This document shows, in pieces, positions 31,716-39,813 of a stretch of DNA of 39,813 bases. Position 1 is the stretch's first letter, and each line of letters opens with the position of its first letter. Position numbers and translations under genes: made by a program. Source of the stretch: Spirochaetota bacterium (GTDB taxonomy: Bacteria > Spirochaetota > B62-G9 > DRHN01); the NCBI GenBank assembly GCA_016934265.1, contig JAFGTF010000101.1:1-39813 (forward strand), read 5' to 3'. A model generated the notes under the pieces. It saw only the letters and a list, made by a program, of their open reading frames with translations. It did no database searches and was not told where the DNA came from.

Positions 31716-33119
31716 CTAATTACCTTCGGACATCGCCACGAGCGGCGTCACTCTGGTAGCAACCCGCAGCGGGTAGAGCGTTGCGAGAATCGTGATGACG
31801 ACGATTATGAGAAGCGCCTGCCCGACGGTGGAGAGGCTCAGTGTGGGGTACAGGCGTCCTCCACCGATGAGAAACTGCGATACCGGACCGGGAAGCGCGA
31901 TGCCGATACGGCCCGCAATGAGTATGAGCACGGCGCTCACCGCTATTCCGGCGATCCCGGCGATGACGTTCAGAACGAGGGTCTCGGAGAGGAACATGAG
32001 GGTAACGAAGCTCTTCTTTGCGCCGATCGCCCGAATGGTACCTATCTCCGACGTCCGCTCCATGATGTTTATGATGAGGGTGTTCATGAGAATCAGCGCG
32101 ACGATTATGAAGATCAGGGCCGTAGCCGCGTAGATGAAGCCCTGCAGCGCGCCGGAGATGCGCGCGAGCCCCCCGGATGCCTCGTCCCACGGCGCCGTCT
32201 TGAAACCGTACTGTTTTGCCGTTTTTTGCAGTGTTTCGAGGTAACGATTCGTGTCTACCCCCTCATTCAGGTGCACGGCGATCATCGTGAAGCCGGAGAG
32301 GGCGGCGGACTCGAGGCTCCCTACGTCGATGATGCCGAACCCCTCCTCTGACGCGAGGCCGAATATATCGTCCTCGTTTTCTGTGAGCAGCGTCTCGGTG
32401 ATATCCTCCGGCAGCGAGCCTTCCGCCACCCCGGTGAAGTTGTAGAGCTCGGAGTAGGTAGCCATGTCCATGAAGTTGATGTAGTCGAAGGAATTCTCAT
32501 ATTTGATCGGCACGAATATCCCGCGCACCGTCGTCTTCACCGCATTGACCGCACCGCCTGAGGTAATCCCGTACATCGTTATCGGGTCGCCGACCGCAAA
32601 GCGCACGCCGTACTGTTCCTCGTACCGTCCGTTCTGTGCTTCGCTTATGACGATCCCGCCGGTACTGTTCTTGAAAAAGGTTCCATCGGTCATCTCGATG
32701 TTTCGGAAAAAATCGAGGTACGTCTCCGGCTCGACCGCCGAGTATATCAGCGGGAGCTCACTGGTCGTACCGTCTTCCTTTTCCACCGCGATCACCGATA
32801 TGTTCTGCGCGTATGCGGTAAAGGCCTCGACCTCGTCGTATCCCGAGAGCACCGTCTTTATCTCGTCGACGTTCTCGATATTGGAGAGAGGGTTCGAGAA
32901 GGTATACGGGCCCGGTTTCTCTTTCGACCGCGCCGAATATACTATGAAATCTCCGGTGAGGTTTTTTATTATCGCCTGCTTCGAAAGCGTGTTGGCGGTG
33001 AGCGCGAACTCCTGGCCGAAGACGATGAGTATCGTACCGAACATGACGAGGAGCCCGATGCCGACTACTCTCCGTTTCCTTTTCAGAAGAGAGCCTATTG
33101 CGATCTTGAAGAATACCAT
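31716..33119 (-). CDS. FtsX-type ABC transporter permease (LolC/E-like), first
   Basis: 467 residues, same topology as its neighbour: N-terminal helix about 18-36 after a basic stretch (LLKRKRRVVG), a periplasmic domain of about 280 residues and three C-terminal helices. ALIFIIVALILMNTLIINIMERTSEIGTIRAIGAKK is the FtsX signature coupling to the ATPase, and LYPLRVATRVTPLVAMSEG is the typical cytoplasmic C-terminus. It starts 14 nt after the ATPase stop. The two permeases have divergent periplasmic domains, as in LolC/LolE heterodimers. Confidence 0.9.
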   Translation of the reverse strand: MVFFKIAIGSLLKRKRRVVGIGLLVMFGTILIVFGQEFALTANTLSKQAIIKNLTGDFIVYSARSKEKPGPYTFSNPLSNIENVDEIKTVLSGYDEVEAFTAYAQNISVIAVEKEDGTTSELPLIYSAVEPETYLDFFRNIEMTDGTFFKNSTGGIVISEAQNGRYEEQYGVRFAVGDPITMYGITSGGAVNAVKTTVRGIFVPIKYENSFDYINFMDMATYSELYNFTGVAEGSLPEDITETLLTENEDDIFGLASEEGFGIIDVGSLESAALSGFTMIAVHLNEGVDTNRYLETLQKTAKQYGFKTAPWDEASGGLARISGALQGFIYAATALIFIIVALILMNTLIINIMERTSEIGTIRAIGAKKSFVTLMFLSETLVLNVIAGIAGIAVSAVLILIAGRIGIALPGPVSQFLIGGGRLYPTLSLSTVGQALLIIVVITILATLYPLRVATRVTPLVAMSEGN

Positions 33120-33133
33120 TTCAACCCCCTACC

Positions 33134-33811
33134 CTATTCGGCGGTGATCAATCCGTCCCTGAGCTTGATGACGTGGTTCGCATGCTCCATTATGTGAGGG
33201 TCGTGTGTCGAGAACACGAACGTGGTGTGTTCCGTCCGGTTGATCTCCTTCATGAGGTTTATAATACGGTGCCCCGTTTCCGAGTCCAGGTTCGCCGTGG
33301 GCTCGTCGGCGAGAATTATGAGCGGGGTCGTCACGAGCGCCCTGGCGATCGCGACCCGCTGACGCTGGCCTCCGGACAGCTCCGCCGGCTTGTTCGTTAT
33401 CCGGTCCTTGAGGCCGACCTCCTCGATGAGCTTGTTGATGGTACGGTCGCGTTCTTTCTTCGGTATGTCCCGCTTCAAGAGAAGGGGAAACTCTATATTC
33501 TCATACACGTTCAGCACCGGGATAAGGTTGAACGACTGAAAGATGAAGCCGAGCTTATGAAGCCTGAAGCTCGTGAGGCGTTTGTCGCTGAGCGTAGAGA
33601 TGTCCTCCCCGTCGATGAGGACCGTCCCTTCCGTCGGTATATCGATACATCCTACCATATTAAGTATCGTACTCTTCCCGGCGCCGGAAGGACCCGCGAT
33701 CGCGACGAAGTCCCCCTTCTCTATCGCGAAGCTCACCCCCTTCAGGGCGTTAACCTCGGTCGTTCCGAGCATATACTTCTTTTTCACATCCTTGAGCTCG
33801 ACAATGTTCAT
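33134..33811 (-). CDS. ABC transporter ATPase (LolD/MacB-like)
   Basis: 225 residues with a complete ATPase: Walker A GPSGAGKST (40-48), Q-loop FQSFNLIPVLNVYENIEFP, signature LSGGQRQRVAIARAL, Walker B LIILADEPTANLD and the H-switch STHDPHIMEHANHVI. This is the LolD/MacB subfamily pattern. It powers the two FtsX-type permeases encoded downstream. First gene of a five-gene minus-strand operon with gaps of 9-14 nt. GGAGG is found about ten bases ahead of the ATG and a good promoter lies 20-50 bases upstream. Confidence 0.95.
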   Translation of the reverse strand: MNIVELKDVKKKYMLGTTEVNALKGVSFAIEKGDFVAIAGPSGAGKSTILNMVGCIDIPTEGTVLIDGEDISTLSDKRLTSFRLHKLGFIFQSFNLIPVLNVYENIEFPLLLKRDIPKKERDRTINKLIEEVGLKDRITNKPAELSGGQRQRVAIARALVTTPLIILADEPTANLDSETGHRIINLMKEINRTEHTTFVFSTHDPHIMEHANHVIKLRDGLITAE

Positions 33812-33832
33812 CCTCGACCTCCGCAGGATATC

Positions 33833-33861
33833 AGTATATCTAAATATAGTAATATTTCAAA
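33833..33861 (-). promoter_or_regulatory. Promoter of the Lol-like operon
   Basis: Minus strand: TTTGAA (33861-33856), 17 nt, TATACT (33838-33833). Transcription would start near 33826, leaving a 15-nt leader with a GGAGG site before the ATG at 33811. Confidence 0.55.
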
Positions 33862-33924
33862 CGATCGTAAATTAAAACAATTGCACATCTGATATAAACA
33901 CAATTTATTGTCATTTTGAGAAGG

Positions 33925-33969
33925 CAGCCGGTTTTTACAATTATTTTAATTAAACTTGACTGCCGGCTG
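33925..33969. repeat. Inverted repeat just past the FabF-like gene
   Basis: CAGCCGG (33925-33931) and CCGGCTG (33963-33969) flank 31 nt of AT-rich DNA, within 10 bases of the stop of the minus-strand FabF-like gene. No T tract follows on the minus strand, so it is not a classical terminator. Confidence 0.3.
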
Positions 33970-33977
33970 GGGGTGAG

Positions 33978-35324
33978 TCAAGGCAAATATCGCTTTAAAA
34001 CCAGCGCGCCGTTCTGGCCGCCGAACCCGAACGATGTCTTCAGCGCAAGTCCCACGTCCTTTTTCCTGCTCTTTTTCGGGACAAAGTCGAGATCACACCG
34101 CTTGTCGAGCTGTGGTGCGGCCGTTTCGGTGTAGTCGAGGTCCGGATGAAAGAGGTTGGCGGTCGGCGTGATGACACCGTGCTGCATGGTGAGCATTGTA
34201 ACGATGGTCTCCAAGCCCCCGGCGGCCCCGAGGGTGTGGCCGAAATAGGACTTCGACGAGCTTATCGGTATCCTGTACGCCCGTTCTCCGAACACCTGCT
34301 TCATGATATACGACTCGTTCGGGTCGTTGAGCACTGTCGATGTCCCGTGTGCATTGATATATTCTATCTCCTCTTTCGACACTTTCGCCATCGCAAGCGC
34401 CCTTTTCACCGCCTCGATCCCTGCGGTCGCGTATGGGTCCGGAGCGACGATGTTGTAGGCGTCCGCGGTGAAACCGAAACCTGTGATCTCGCCGTATATC
34501 CAAGCGCCGCGTCGCCTCGCGTGGCCGAGCTCCTCAAGTACCAGTATCCCGGCCCCCTCTCCTACAACGAATCCGTCCCGGTCTTTGTCCCACGGCCTCG
34601 ACGCGGTCATCGGATCGTCGTTCCTGCAGGAAATCGCATTGATGATATCGAACCCCGAGAAGAAGTAGGAATCTATCGGCGCATCCGTTCCTCCCGTTAT
34701 GACGAGGTCTTCCATTCCGTTTTGAATGTTCAGCGCCGCCATCCCGATCGAATGCGCCGCCGAGGCGCACGCGGTCGCGACCGTCAGGTTTGTCCCTTTC
34801 AAGAAGAACCACTCCGAGACGAGCGTTGCGCTCGCATTGATGTTCGAATGAGGAAGCGTGAAAGGGTTGAGCCGCTTCGGCCCTCTGTCGCGGAGGAACT
34901 TCGCATGCTGCGGGAGAAGCACGTCGGGATTGATGGTCGACTGCCCCAGTATCACACCGCACCGGGACGGATCCGGAACATTTACACGGTAAAAGTTCGG
35001 CACCCCGCTTCTAGTTTTACCGTTTCCTGAATCGGCCGGTTCCACCTCGAATCCCGCGTCACGGAACGCGAGATATGCACCGAGCAGTGCGTACTGCGCC
35101 GCGATTCCCGCCCGTTTCATCTTCTTCGGGTATTCGAGGTACTCCTCCGGTGAGAAATCATTGATCGGGGAGCATACCCTGCTCTTGTACTGTTCCACCT
35201 CCACATCCTGAAAAGCGGTATTCTGAAAGCACCCGTTTCCCTCTTTTGCGTTTTCCCAGAACCGCTCTTTTCCTATACCTATGGAAGAGACCGGCCCAAG
35301 CCCTGTTATCACGACTCTCCGCAT
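33978..35324 (-). CDS. Beta-ketoacyl-ACP synthase, FabF-like
   Basis: 448 residues counted from MRRVVITGLGPVSSIG, the canonical family start; ATG at 35339 would add five residues. The catalytic triad is intact: Cys186 in TACASAAHS, His326 in NAHGTST and His363 in YFGHTLGAAGG. A short Ser/Gly insert (about 97-116) precedes the CGVILGQST block. It condenses an acyl group with malonyl-ACP. It is encoded alone, without acyl carrier protein, fabG or fabZ nearby, so it may be an additional elongation or specialised-acyl enzyme rather than the housekeeping FabF. Own promoter; the cupin gene lies upstream on the same strand, 62 nt ahead of the first ATG. Confidence 0.88.
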   Translation of the reverse strand: MRRVVITGLGPVSSIGIGKERFWENAKEGNGCFQNTAFQDVEVEQYKSRVCSPINDFSPEEYLEYPKKMKRAGIAAQYALLGAYLAFRDAGFEVEPADSGNGKTRSGVPNFYRVNVPDPSRCGVILGQSTINPDVLLPQHAKFLRDRGPKRLNPFTLPHSNINASATLVSEWFFLKGTNLTVATACASAAHSIGMAALNIQNGMEDLVITGGTDAPIDSYFFSGFDIINAISCRNDDPMTASRPWDKDRDGFVVGEGAGILVLEELGHARRRGAWIYGEITGFGFTADAYNIVAPDPYATAGIEAVKRALAMAKVSKEEIEYINAHGTSTVLNDPNESYIMKQVFGERAYRIPISSSKSYFGHTLGAAGGLETIVTMLTMQHGVITPTANLFHPDLDYTETAAPQLDKRCDLDFVPKKSRKKDVGLALKTSFGFGGQNGALVLKRYLP

Positions 35325-35363
35325 CTTGCCCGTCCCCATCTGTTAAATTTATGATAATATGAC

Positions 35364-35392
35364 AGTATACAAATTATTACCCTCGTAGTTAA
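35364..35392 (-). promoter_or_regulatory. Promoter of the FabF-like gene
   Basis: Minus strand: TTAACT (35392-35387), 17 nt, TATACT (35369-35364). Transcription would start near 35357, 18-33 nt before the two candidate ATGs. Confidence 0.5.
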
Positions 35393-35401
35393 GTGCTATT
35401 T

Positions 35402-35773
35402 TCATGAACCGGCCGCTGCCACTTCCTCGTCCTCCGCCCTCCAGGCAGGGTCCACGATGCAGAGAAACAAAAGATCGCCGTTTCCCGTATTTTCTATGAA
35501 CTGTACGCTCTTCGGCGGAATATATACTGTATCATGTGCACTGACGGGCGCTGTTTCATCGTCGATATGCATCGTACCGCAGCCATCGAGAATATAGTAC
35601 ACCTCCGACGCCGCAAGCCTGTGCGGCAACGACGTCTCGCCTGATCGAAGCGTCGCATGCACGAGGCTGTAACGGATCGAAAGCGTTTCTTTGTAGGGGC
35701 TCAAAAGCTCCCTGATCCTCGTGCGGTCCGCTGCCGTGAACTCCTCGCACGCATCGAGGTCTTTGATTACCAT
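35402..35773 (-). CDS. Single-domain cupin protein
   Basis: 123 residues with a small beta-barrel cupin. The motif block LPHRLAASEVYYILDGCGTMHID carries metal ligands of the HxE type (H51 in LPH, E57), and VYIPPKSVQFIENTGNGDLLFLCIVDP is the second cupin motif. The PWRAEDEE tail is acidic. A GGGGGTG lies upstream of the ATG. Enzymatic or sensory role unknown. Divergent from the MATE gene across 197 nt and followed by the FabF-like gene with its own promoter. Confidence 0.85.
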   Translation of the reverse strand: MVIKDLDACEEFTAADRTRIRELLSPYKETLSIRYSLVHATLRSGETSLPHRLAASEVYYILDGCGTMHIDDETAPVSAHDTVYIPPKSVQFIENTGNGDLLFLCIVDPAWRAEDEEVAAAGS

Positions 35774-35897
35774 GCCGCACCCCCTGTCGACGGAATTCGG
35801 ATTGCACGAAACTACAATCGCCCGTTGCCTGCGGCGGCGAGTTTCTCCTTCCTATAGTATACGTCCGTCGTCTTTATATATTAGCACAAATTCTTTT

Positions 35898-35926
35898 TTC
35901 TTAACGCAATATCGTATTACTATTGT
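35898..35926 (+). promoter_or_regulatory. Promoter of the MATE gene
   Basis: TTCTTA (35898-35903), 17 nt, TATTGT (35921-35926). Leader of about 40 nt before the GTG at 35971, containing AAAGGGG (35958-35964). Confidence 0.45.
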
Positions 35927-35970
35927 AGCTCTTATCCGAGAAAGGGTCTTATCGAAGAAAGGGGCCGAGC

Positions 35971-37347
35971 GTGGCCGAAATAAAAGAAAACAATATTCTC
36001 GAAAGCGACAGGATCGGAATGCTTCTCTTCAGGCTCTCGGTGCCGGCCATGATAGGCATGATAACAACGGCCCTGTTCAATGTAGTGGATACGATATTCG
36101 TCGGCCGCGGAGTAGGGTCCCTCGGTATTGCGGGGGTCACTATTGTGTTTCCGATACAGATGCTCGTCATGTCGATGGCCCAGCTCATCGGCATAGGCGG
36201 CGCATCGATCGTGTCGAGGGCCCTCGGGGCACACGACCCGGAACGTGCGGAGCGCACCATGGGAACGATGATGCTCTCCTCGATTCTCATTGGAACGGTG
36301 CTCGTGGTACTCGGCTATCTCTTCACCGACCGGATCCTCACGGCCTTCGGCGCCACGGATGCCATACGGCCGTATGCCAAAGATTATCTCGTAATTATGC
36401 TCATAGGCAATCTCTACTTTCCCTACGCCGTTTCCACGAATAACGTGATCAGGGCGGAGGGCAGGGCTGGATACGCGATGATCACCATGCTCATCTCCGC
36501 AGTCTTAAACATCATTCTCGATCCGATCTTCATATTCCGGCTTCAGTTGGGAGTTCGCGGCGCGGCGATCGCCACCGTGATAGCCAAGGGTGTTACCGCG
36601 GTCTGGGTTACACTCTACTTCTTTACAGGTAAAAGCATGGTGCGATACAGGCTGCGGAATTTCAGGTTTTACAGAAAGATCACCGGTGAGATTTTTGCCA
36701 TCGGAACCGCTTCTTTCGTGCGTCTCATCGCGATGAGCATCCTCGTAGTGGCAGTCAACAACATCCTTGCACGGATGGGCGGAGACCTGTACATCGCGGT
36801 TATGGGTATAGTCCTCCGCCTGCTCCAGTTCTTCACAATGCCGATCCTCGGCATCGCCCAGGGTCTCCAGCCGATTGCGGGCTACAACTACGGCGGCAAG
36901 CGGTACGACAAGACGAAACGGGCGGTGAAGATCGGCCTTTTCACCGCTACCGTAATATCGGTATTCGGCTTCCTCTTGATGTTTATATTCGCACGCGGGT
37001 TTCTAGTCCTTTTCACGAAGGATACCGCGCTCATCACGAGCGGAATCCGGCCGCTTCGATACGTCATACTCCTTTTCCCCATCGTCGGCGCGCAGATTAT
37101 CGGAGCGTCCACCTTCCAGGCGATCGGCAAAGCGGTGCACTCGATCGTCCTCTCCATAAGCCGACGCGCGCTCGTTCTCATCCCGCTTTTATTCATACTG
37201 CCGAAGCTCTTGGGGATCTCCGGTGTATGGATCGCGTTCCCGATCTCCGACGCGCTTTCTTTTCTGATCACGCTGACACTTCTCATCTTTCAGCTTCGTG
37301 AGTTTACAGACAAGCAAAAGCGGGCTGAGGACCGAAGTCGGGCGTAA
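35971..37347 (+). CDS. MATE-family multidrug/metabolite exporter
   Basis: 458 residues with twelve membrane helices in two homologous halves. The first half starts LLFRLSVPAMIGMITTALFNVVDTIFVG, and GIGGASIVSRALGAHDPERAE and FPYAVSTNNVIRAEGRAGYAM are conserved loops. The second half has GTASFVRLIAMSILVVAVNN and GIAQGLQPIAGYNYGGKRYDKTK. It resembles the NorM/MepA-type Na+- or H+-coupled exporters of the inner membrane. The start is GTG with AAAGGGG seven bases upstream; no ATG occurs before the first helix. A hydrophilic, basic tail ends the protein. Substrate unknown. Confidence 0.92.
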   Translation: MAEIKENNILESDRIGMLLFRLSVPAMIGMITTALFNVVDTIFVGRGVGSLGIAGVTIVFPIQMLVMSMAQLIGIGGASIVSRALGAHDPERAERTMGTMMLSSILIGTVLVVLGYLFTDRILTAFGATDAIRPYAKDYLVIMLIGNLYFPYAVSTNNVIRAEGRAGYAMITMLISAVLNIILDPIFIFRLQLGVRGAAIATVIAKGVTAVWVTLYFFTGKSMVRYRLRNFRFYRKITGEIFAIGTASFVRLIAMSILVVAVNNILARMGGDLYIAVMGIVLRLLQFFTMPILGIAQGLQPIAGYNYGGKRYDKTKRAVKIGLFTATVISVFGFLLMFIFARGFLVLFTKDTALITSGIRPLRYVILLFPIVGAQIIGASTFQAIGKAVHSIVLSISRRALVLIPLLFILPKLLGISGVWIAFPISDALSFLITLTLLIFQLREFTDKQKRAEDRSRA

Positions 37348-37571
37348 GTATTGGAAAGGAGATCGACCTGCTATTGTAAACGAAAACCATACCGGTCATG
37401 GTAAAGAGGCAATACCACTATTTTATCCCGCACGATGAAATGAGGCCTCCTTCGATTGAACTCTTTATCGAACAATCCGCACCACTCTTCGAAAGAAACC
37501 GCACTTGAAGTATGAAAAGGGGAGGAACACCGATAGGTATGGAAAAAGAGAACCTATGACGTCGGTATCGT

Positions 37572-39813
37572 CTACTTCACCACCGCGATCTTGACCATCG
37601 CTCTCGTGCCGTCCACCTGCAATACGGCCACGTACACGCCGTTTCGCACGACCTGCCCCTTCCCGTTTCTGCCGTCCCATTCGATCTCGTTGCACTGTCC
37701 CGGGATCAGGCTTGGCTGGGTGATGGTCTTCACAAGCTTTCCGGTGAGCGTATAGATCTTGACCGTCGCGGTCGTGCTGCCGGTTGGGCAGTAGAATGTT
37801 ATCTTAGTTGTCTGTCTTCTCGGGTTGAAGGGGTTGGGGTAGTTGAACGCGTCTACAGTCGCGCCAGCGGGACGAAGCTGCGTGATGCCGGACCTGATGA
37901 AGTAGGCCGGGTAGGTCACCGGATCGTTGACCGGGATCTGCTGGGTCAGGTCGTTGACCGCGATCACCGCACCGTTCGGCGGCCTCGTCCCGTTGATATC
38001 CGCATATCCGAGCATGAGGTTCAATGCCCCGGAAAGGCTCGAGGACACCGTTACCGCGAAGCGCAACGTTACGCTCGAGCCCGCAGGGATGGTGATCGCC
38101 GCGCCGAACACAACGTCCACCTGGTTGCTCGCTCCCGCGGCAGCGGTCCCTGCAGATACCTCGGAACCGGAGGTGACGTCATATACTGTCACGCTGTCGA
38201 TGAGCGTGTTTGCTAGAACCGTCCAGTCCGTAGTGCCGCCCGTGACCGTTCCTGTTCTCGCACTGATGCCGTTCAAGGTAACGTCATTCGAAAGGTCACT
38301 GTTGGTAATCCTTGCGTCGAACATCCTGATAAACGAGCCTTCACTCGCGAACTTCGGCTCCATGCGGTCAACGAGCTGCATGGTCACATGGTTGAACACG
38401 GCGGTGAACGAGCTGCTGCTCCCTGTCTGAGTACCGGTATTGTTCCGGACCACAATGACGTCGTTGCTGTGGGAATCCCGAACGAAGAGATTGTTGTTGA
38501 ACACGCCCGCGACGAACGTGATCTGGTCGTCCACCCCGTCGTCCACCGTATCCGTTGTATCTCTCACCGTCGCAGTTCCGTTGTAGACGTTTGCCCCGCT
38601 GTCGAGCAGGTTGTCGTACATGTCCCCGGCCTCAATGACCACCGGAATAGCGACATTCGCCGTTACCGTCGCCGCAGGCTGGGTCGTGAAGGTGAAGTGG
38701 TGGATCGCTCCCGCGTCTATCGTGATATTTCCCGTGGTCGCTGTTGCTGACGTGACTGTGTCTGTACCAGTAAGCATGTTCACCACAGGCCCTTCCGCGA
38801 GCACGAGGGTCTGTATCGCACTCCCGCTTCCGCTGGTCACTGTTATATTGTTCAGCGTCGGGTTCGACCCGTCGGGCGCCTGGTGCAGCCCCGCATCCGT
38901 GAAGCTGACCGCGATGGTACCGTCCGTGAGGTTTCCGACCGCGTCTCTCGCGTTCGACACGTTGAGGGCGAACGACGATCCAGCGGTCACCGTTGCCGGC
39001 GCGGTCAAGGTGAACATGGCGATTCCGTCAGGCAACACGTTGATGAGATTCGACGTCTTCTGTATCGAGGTCTTTACCGTATCATAGATCGTGATGGTCT
39101 GGTTTCCCTTCGTTTCCAGGGTAAACGTTGCCCTGTCAAAGTTGTGGGTTCCCGCGTCTCCCACCAGGAAAGTGTACTGCGTTCCAATGTCAGTTTGTAG
39201 TCCTGCGGGTATCGGCTGGCCCTTCAGCACCACGTTCCCGTTCACGTTCGGATCCGAGGTCCTGAACTGTATCGTTCCGGTGTAGTTGGTCTTTATATTG
39301 TCGTACTGGTCATATGCTGTCACCGTGATGTTCCCCGGAATCGGGTCCGCCAAAGTGTGTCCCGCGATGGTTGATGCAGGCTCGCCCGATATTGTAAAAT
39401 AACTTATTGCACCCGGATTGATCGTTATTGGCCCTGCCGTGTCTACTGTCAGCCCGCTCCCCTGGCCTACTCGTACCGTGATCGGTGTCGCCTCCGTCAC
39501 CGTTACCGTTCCTTCCCATACCCCACTCGTGAAATTGATGATTGCAGGACTGAATGTAGGATTGGGCGTTCCGTCGCTATCCTCTAGTACTATGCCGGCG
39601 ACATTATACCCTGTATCTATGTTTTCTCCGACGTCTCTCGCTTCAATTCTTACATAAAATCCTACTCCTGCTGCCTGTGGGCTCGCAATGGCATTAACAA
39701 TCCTAAAGTGATCGGCGTTCCCTGCATTTATCACCACATTCCCACTCGTCCCACTCGCCACTGGTCCCGCACTACTCGCAGTAAACGTTATCCCCCCACT
39801 GCTCGACGGCCCA
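37572..39813 (-). CDS. Large repeat-containing surface protein (C-terminal part), with FlgD/T9SS-like Ig end domain
   Basis: 746 residues are visible and the frame is open to the window edge, so the start and possibly much of the protein lie outside. It has several Ig-like repeats of about 110-130 residues with recurrent ITINPGAISYFTISGEPAST, ITVTAYDQYDNIKTNYTGTI and GNITIDAGAIHHFTFTTQPAAT segments, rich in Thr, Val, Asp and Asn and poor in Cys. The last about 90 residues start FNYPNPFNPRRQTTKITFYCP and contain VKIYTLTGKLVKTI and EIEWDGRNGKGQVVRNGVYVAVLQV, which is a FlgD-Ig / type IX-sorting-like terminal domain. Extracellular adhesin or surface-layer-type role inferred. No terminator was found past its stop. 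Confidence 0.82.
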   Translation of the reverse strand, partial: GPSSSGGITFTASSAGPVASGTSGNVVINAGNADHFRIVNAIASPQAAGVGFYVRIEARDVGENIDTGYNVAGIVLEDSDGTPNPTFSPAIINFTSGVWEGTVTVTEATPITVRVGQGSGLTVDTAGPITINPGAISYFTISGEPASTIAGHTLADPIPGNITVTAYDQYDNIKTNYTGTIQFRTSDPNVNGNVVLKGQPIPAGLQTDIGTQYTFLVGDAGTHNFDRATFTLETKGNQTITIYDTVKTSIQKTSNLINVLPDGIAMFTLTAPATVTAGSSFALNVSNARDAVGNLTDGTIAVSFTDAGLHQAPDGSNPTLNNITVTSGSGSAIQTLVLAEGPVVNMLTGTDTVTSATATTGNITIDAGAIHHFTFTTQPAATVTANVAIPVVIEAGDMYDNLLDSGANVYNGTATVRDTTDTVDDGVDDQITFVAGVFNNNLFVRDSHSNDVIVVRNNTGTQTGSSSSFTAVFNHVTMQLVDRMEPKFASEGSFIRMFDARITNSDLSNDVTLNGISARTGTVTGGTTDWTVLANTLIDSVTVYDVTSGSEVSAGTAAAGASNQVDVVFGAAITIPAGSSVTLRFAVTVSSSLSGALNLMLGYADINGTRPPNGAVIAVNDLTQQIPVNDPVTYPAYFIRSGITQLRPAGATVDAFNYPNPFNPRRQTTKITFYCPTGSTTATVKIYTLTGKLVKTITQPSLIPGQCNEIEWDGRNGKGQVVRNGVYVAVLQVDGTRAMVKIAVVK

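Overview
The window reads as chromosomal DNA of a Gram-negative (diderm) anaerobe of moderately high GC. The best guess is a spirochaete or a close relative that makes lipid A. Lipid A synthesis (lpxD), outer-membrane barrel proteins, a Lol-type lipoprotein export operon, O2-sensitive radical SAM and ferredoxin-type proteins and a corrinoid methyltransferase cluster support the diderm anaerobe reading. The small secreted protein at 4180-4809 and the TPR/NHL/VWA protein at 18006-20054 resemble proteins I associate with spirochaetes. No rRNA, tRNA, CRISPR array, transposase or phage gene was seen. Most genes are chromosomal housekeeping or envelope genes.

Layout. 1-5775: a lipoprotein, an OmpP1/FadL-like outer-membrane protein, IMP dehydrogenase (minus strand), a secreted protein and a PflX-type radical SAM protein. 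5804-8552 (minus): flavin reductase, GpsA-like dehydrogenase (overlapping GTGA junction) and lpxD. 8791-9330: an hsp20 gene with a sigma-54-like promoter and a strong terminator. 9332-9580: copy 1 of an AT-rich dispersed repeat. 9609-11045 (minus): B12-binding radical SAM protein. 11555-12044 (minus): a frameshifted ureidoglycolate-lyase-like gene, divergent from a LacI-family regulator that heads lacI, corrinoid protein, two URO-D/MtaB-like methyltransferases and a GATase1-like protein (12250-16919), followed by a MobA-like gene. The two divergent promoters each carry the same 16-bp LacI-type operator just downstream of the -10 box. 17671-17904: a small orphan protein with a clean terminator. 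18006-22780: TPR/NHL/VWA protein, pcm and a TPR protein with a CsgG/FlgT-like C-terminus, ending directly on repeat copy 2 (22781-23028). 23396-27758: DUF362 ferredoxin protein, a DMT permease and a penicillin-acylase homologue without a signal peptide. 28219-33811 (minus): a five-gene operon of ABC ATPase, two FtsX-type permeases, a LolA-like protein and an outer-membrane protein. 33978-37347: FabF-like synthase, cupin and MATE exporter. 37572 to the right edge (minus): the C-terminal part of a large Ig-repeat surface protein.

How it fits together. The most system-like region is the LacI-controlled divergon at 11555-16919. It looks like an inducible unit that takes methyl groups from an unknown small methylated compound on to a corrinoid protein, with a cupin enzyme on the other arm. 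The methyl acceptor enzyme and the corrinoid reactivase are not in the window. The second item is a pair of 249/248-bp AT-rich elements with imperfect terminal inverted repeats, both lying between convergent genes. The third is the 28-34 kb envelope operon, which couples a Lol-like transporter to its own carrier and barrel protein. Family assignments are by eye from motifs; no database search was run.
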